Below, piece by piece: positions 5,336-6,456 of a DNA stretch of 6,456 nt (the first letter of the stretch is position 1; each line of letters starts with the position of its first letter). The notes beneath the pieces were generated by a model that was not told the origin of the DNA, ran no database searches, and saw only the letters and a list, made by a program, of their open reading frames with translations. The stretch comes from Armatimonadota bacterium. GTDB taxonomy: Bacteria > Armatimonadota > Abditibacteriia > CG2-30-59-28. The stretch lies in NCBI GenBank assembly GCA_016199605.1, contig JACQGJ010000609.1, positions 1 to 6,456 on the forward strand, read 5' to 3'. Both the position numbers and the translations under genes were made by a program.

Positions 5336-6456
5336 GGTTTCGACACGTACCGACTCGGCGAATATGTCGTGAGAAGGGCAGCGAAGGCCCTCCAGTAACC
5401 GGATCCTTGCCCTCGCGACTTCCGAGCATCGTCTGGGCAACGAGTTGGGTGAGCTTCCTGACCGATATGGCGACTGAGTTGGTCTATGCGCTGTTGCCAG
5501 CCTTCTACGCGACGACTCTCGGGCTCAACGCTCTCTGGCAGGGGATCATTGAGGGCTGTGCGGAAGCCATTGCCTCGCTCACGAAACTCTTCAGCGGTCA
5601 CTGGTCCGACCGGTCCGGTGGCCGCAAATGGTGGATGGTTGCAGGCTACAGTCTCAGCGGCCTGAGCAAGCCACTGTTGCCTCTCGCCGGAGGGGCCGCA
5701 GGGGTGATGGTCCTGCGAGGTTTCGACCGGCTCGGCAAAGGGATCCGAAGTGCGCCTCGGGACGCTATCCTGTCCCGGGAGGTGCAGGGGGATCAATGGG
5801 GACGCGCCTTTGGACTGCAGCGCGCCATGGATCACGCCGGAGCGCTCACCGGGAGTCTCGTGGCCAGCGCGTTGATGTTCTTTGGTGTTGTGACCCTCGA
5901 GAACCTCTCACGGCTGTTCTGGTGGACGCTCTTGCCCAGCGGCCTGGCGGTTGTGCTCATCCTGCTCTTCGTGCATGAGAAAGAAGGGGCAGTCTCGTCA
6001 ACCGATGTGAAAGGGCAGGAGACATCGCTCTCCCTCAAGTCCGCTCTCCGTGCGTTGCCACCGTCGATGAGGCGTTACCTGGTGGTGCTCGCGATCTTCT
6101 CTCTTGGGAACTCCACCGATGCATTGCTCTTGCTGCGGGCCCGAAACCAGATGACGGAGGGCGGGCTCAGCCTCCACACCGCGACCGCGTTGATGCCGAT
6201 GTTGTGGGCCTGGTTGCACGTCGTCAAGTCGTTGAGTTCCACCCAGGGCGGGCCTCTCAGCGACCGGCTTGGGCGGAGAAAACTCGTAAGCAGCGGGTGG
6301 GCGCTCTATGCTCTCGTCTACTGCGGGTTTGCGCTGTGGAGCGGTCCGCTGGCGCCCTGGGTTCTCTTCGGTGTCTATGGTGTTTACTATGGTCTCGTGG
6401 AAGGGCCGGAGCGTGCCCTCGTCGCTGACCTGTGTCCTGACCCGGATCGACGAGGC
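5332..6456 (+). CDS. MFS transporter, 3' end beyond the window
   Basis: The frame is open for 375 codons to the last base with no stop, so the C-terminus is cut off; about the last two membrane helices are probably missing. It is an inner-membrane Major Facilitator Superfamily permease. Seen: a first helix region around SFLTDMATELVYALLPAFY (41-59), LWQGIIEGCAEA (68-79), the loop 2-3 motif GHWSDRSGGRK (89-99), a strongly characteristic RGFDRLGKGIRSAPRDA (129-145), GRAFGLQRAMDHAGA (157-171), the second-half repeat of the loop motif GGPLSDRLGRRK (306-317), and YYGLVEGPERALVADL (352-367). ATG 5332 gives a basic 29-residue cytoplasmic leader before the conserved LPSIVW (30-35). TTG 5407 would give a shorter, more typical N-terminus but has no ribosome binding site. 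The overlap with the upstream exported enzyme suggests co-expression and possibly transport of its product, but this MFS type has no fixed substrate and efflux is equally possible. Confidence 0.9.
   Translation, partial: MRFRHVPTRRICREKGSEGPPVTGSLPSRLPSIVWATSWVSFLTDMATELVYALLPAFYATTLGLNALWQGIIEGCAEAIASLTKLFSGHWSDRSGGRKWWMVAGYSLSGLSKPLLPLAGGAAGVMVLRGFDRLGKGIRSAPRDAILSREVQGDQWGRAFGLQRAMDHAGALTGSLVASALMFFGVVTLENLSRLFWWTLLPSGLAVVLILLFVHEKEGAVSSTDVKGQETSLSLKSALRALPPSMRRYLVVLAIFSLGNSTDALLLLRARNQMTEGGLSLHTATALMPMLWAWLHVVKSLSSTQGGPLSDRLGRRKLVSSGWALYALVYCGFALWSGPLAPWVLFGVYGVYYGLVEGPERALVADLCPDPDRRG

Noticed and set aside
3233..5440. A 735-codon open frame on the minus strand opposite the hydrolase-like gene
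   Set aside because: It is antisense to a clearly coding frame, its translation is rich in Arg, His and Gln without domain motifs, and such frames arise from strong third-position G/C bias. The sense strand encodes recognisable signal peptide, barrel and binding modules.
5095..5835. Minus-strand open frame of 246 codons across the hydrolase-MFS junction
   Set aside because: It overlaps two well-supported plus-strand genes and its translation is low-information Arg/Pro/His-rich sequence.

Overview
The window holds three protein-coding genes on high-GC DNA (by eye around 60 percent G+C): a minus-strand AAA ATPase (stop at 40, start near 1291-1338), a large plus-strand secreted multidomain protein that looks like a glycoside hydrolase (1577-5335), and a plus-strand MFS transporter that starts inside the previous stop codon and runs off the right edge (5332-6456). 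No RNA gene, CRISPR array or transposase was found. The organism is a bacterium. A very large exported enzyme with jelly-roll, NEW3-like and discoidin-like modules suggests a polysaccharide-degrading environmental lineage, perhaps of the Planctomycetes-Verrucomicrobia-Lentisphaerae kind. That placement is a guess from style, since no taxonomic marker is present.

Left part (1-1560). The ATPase belongs to the AAA_14/DUF4143 type: Walker A, Walker B, a winged-helix-like segment and a PD-(D/E)xK-like tail. It lies between two near-identical direct copies of a sequence at least 33 bp long (1-33 and 1528-1560, 30/33 identical). Each copy carries a perfect small palindrome. An 11-bp part of that palindrome recurs inverted at 1484-1494. 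The ATPase therefore looks like a discrete insert or cassette of about 1.5 kb whose right boundary falls immediately before the ribosome binding site of the next gene. The divergent intergenic region (1339-1576) also holds a perfect 7-7-7 palindrome and possible minus-strand promoters.

Right part (1577-6456). The big protein has a signal peptide, an N-terminal beta-sandwich, a candidate (beta/alpha)8 barrel interrupted by a jelly-roll module, a C-terminal beta-sandwich, a helical linker, a NEW3-like domain and a terminal F5/8-type-C-like domain. I cannot place it in a named glycoside hydrolase family. Its stop codon overlaps the ATG of the MFS gene (ATGA), so the two are probably translated together. 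A plausible inference is that the exported enzyme releases a product that the transporter moves, but neither substrate can be read from the sequence.
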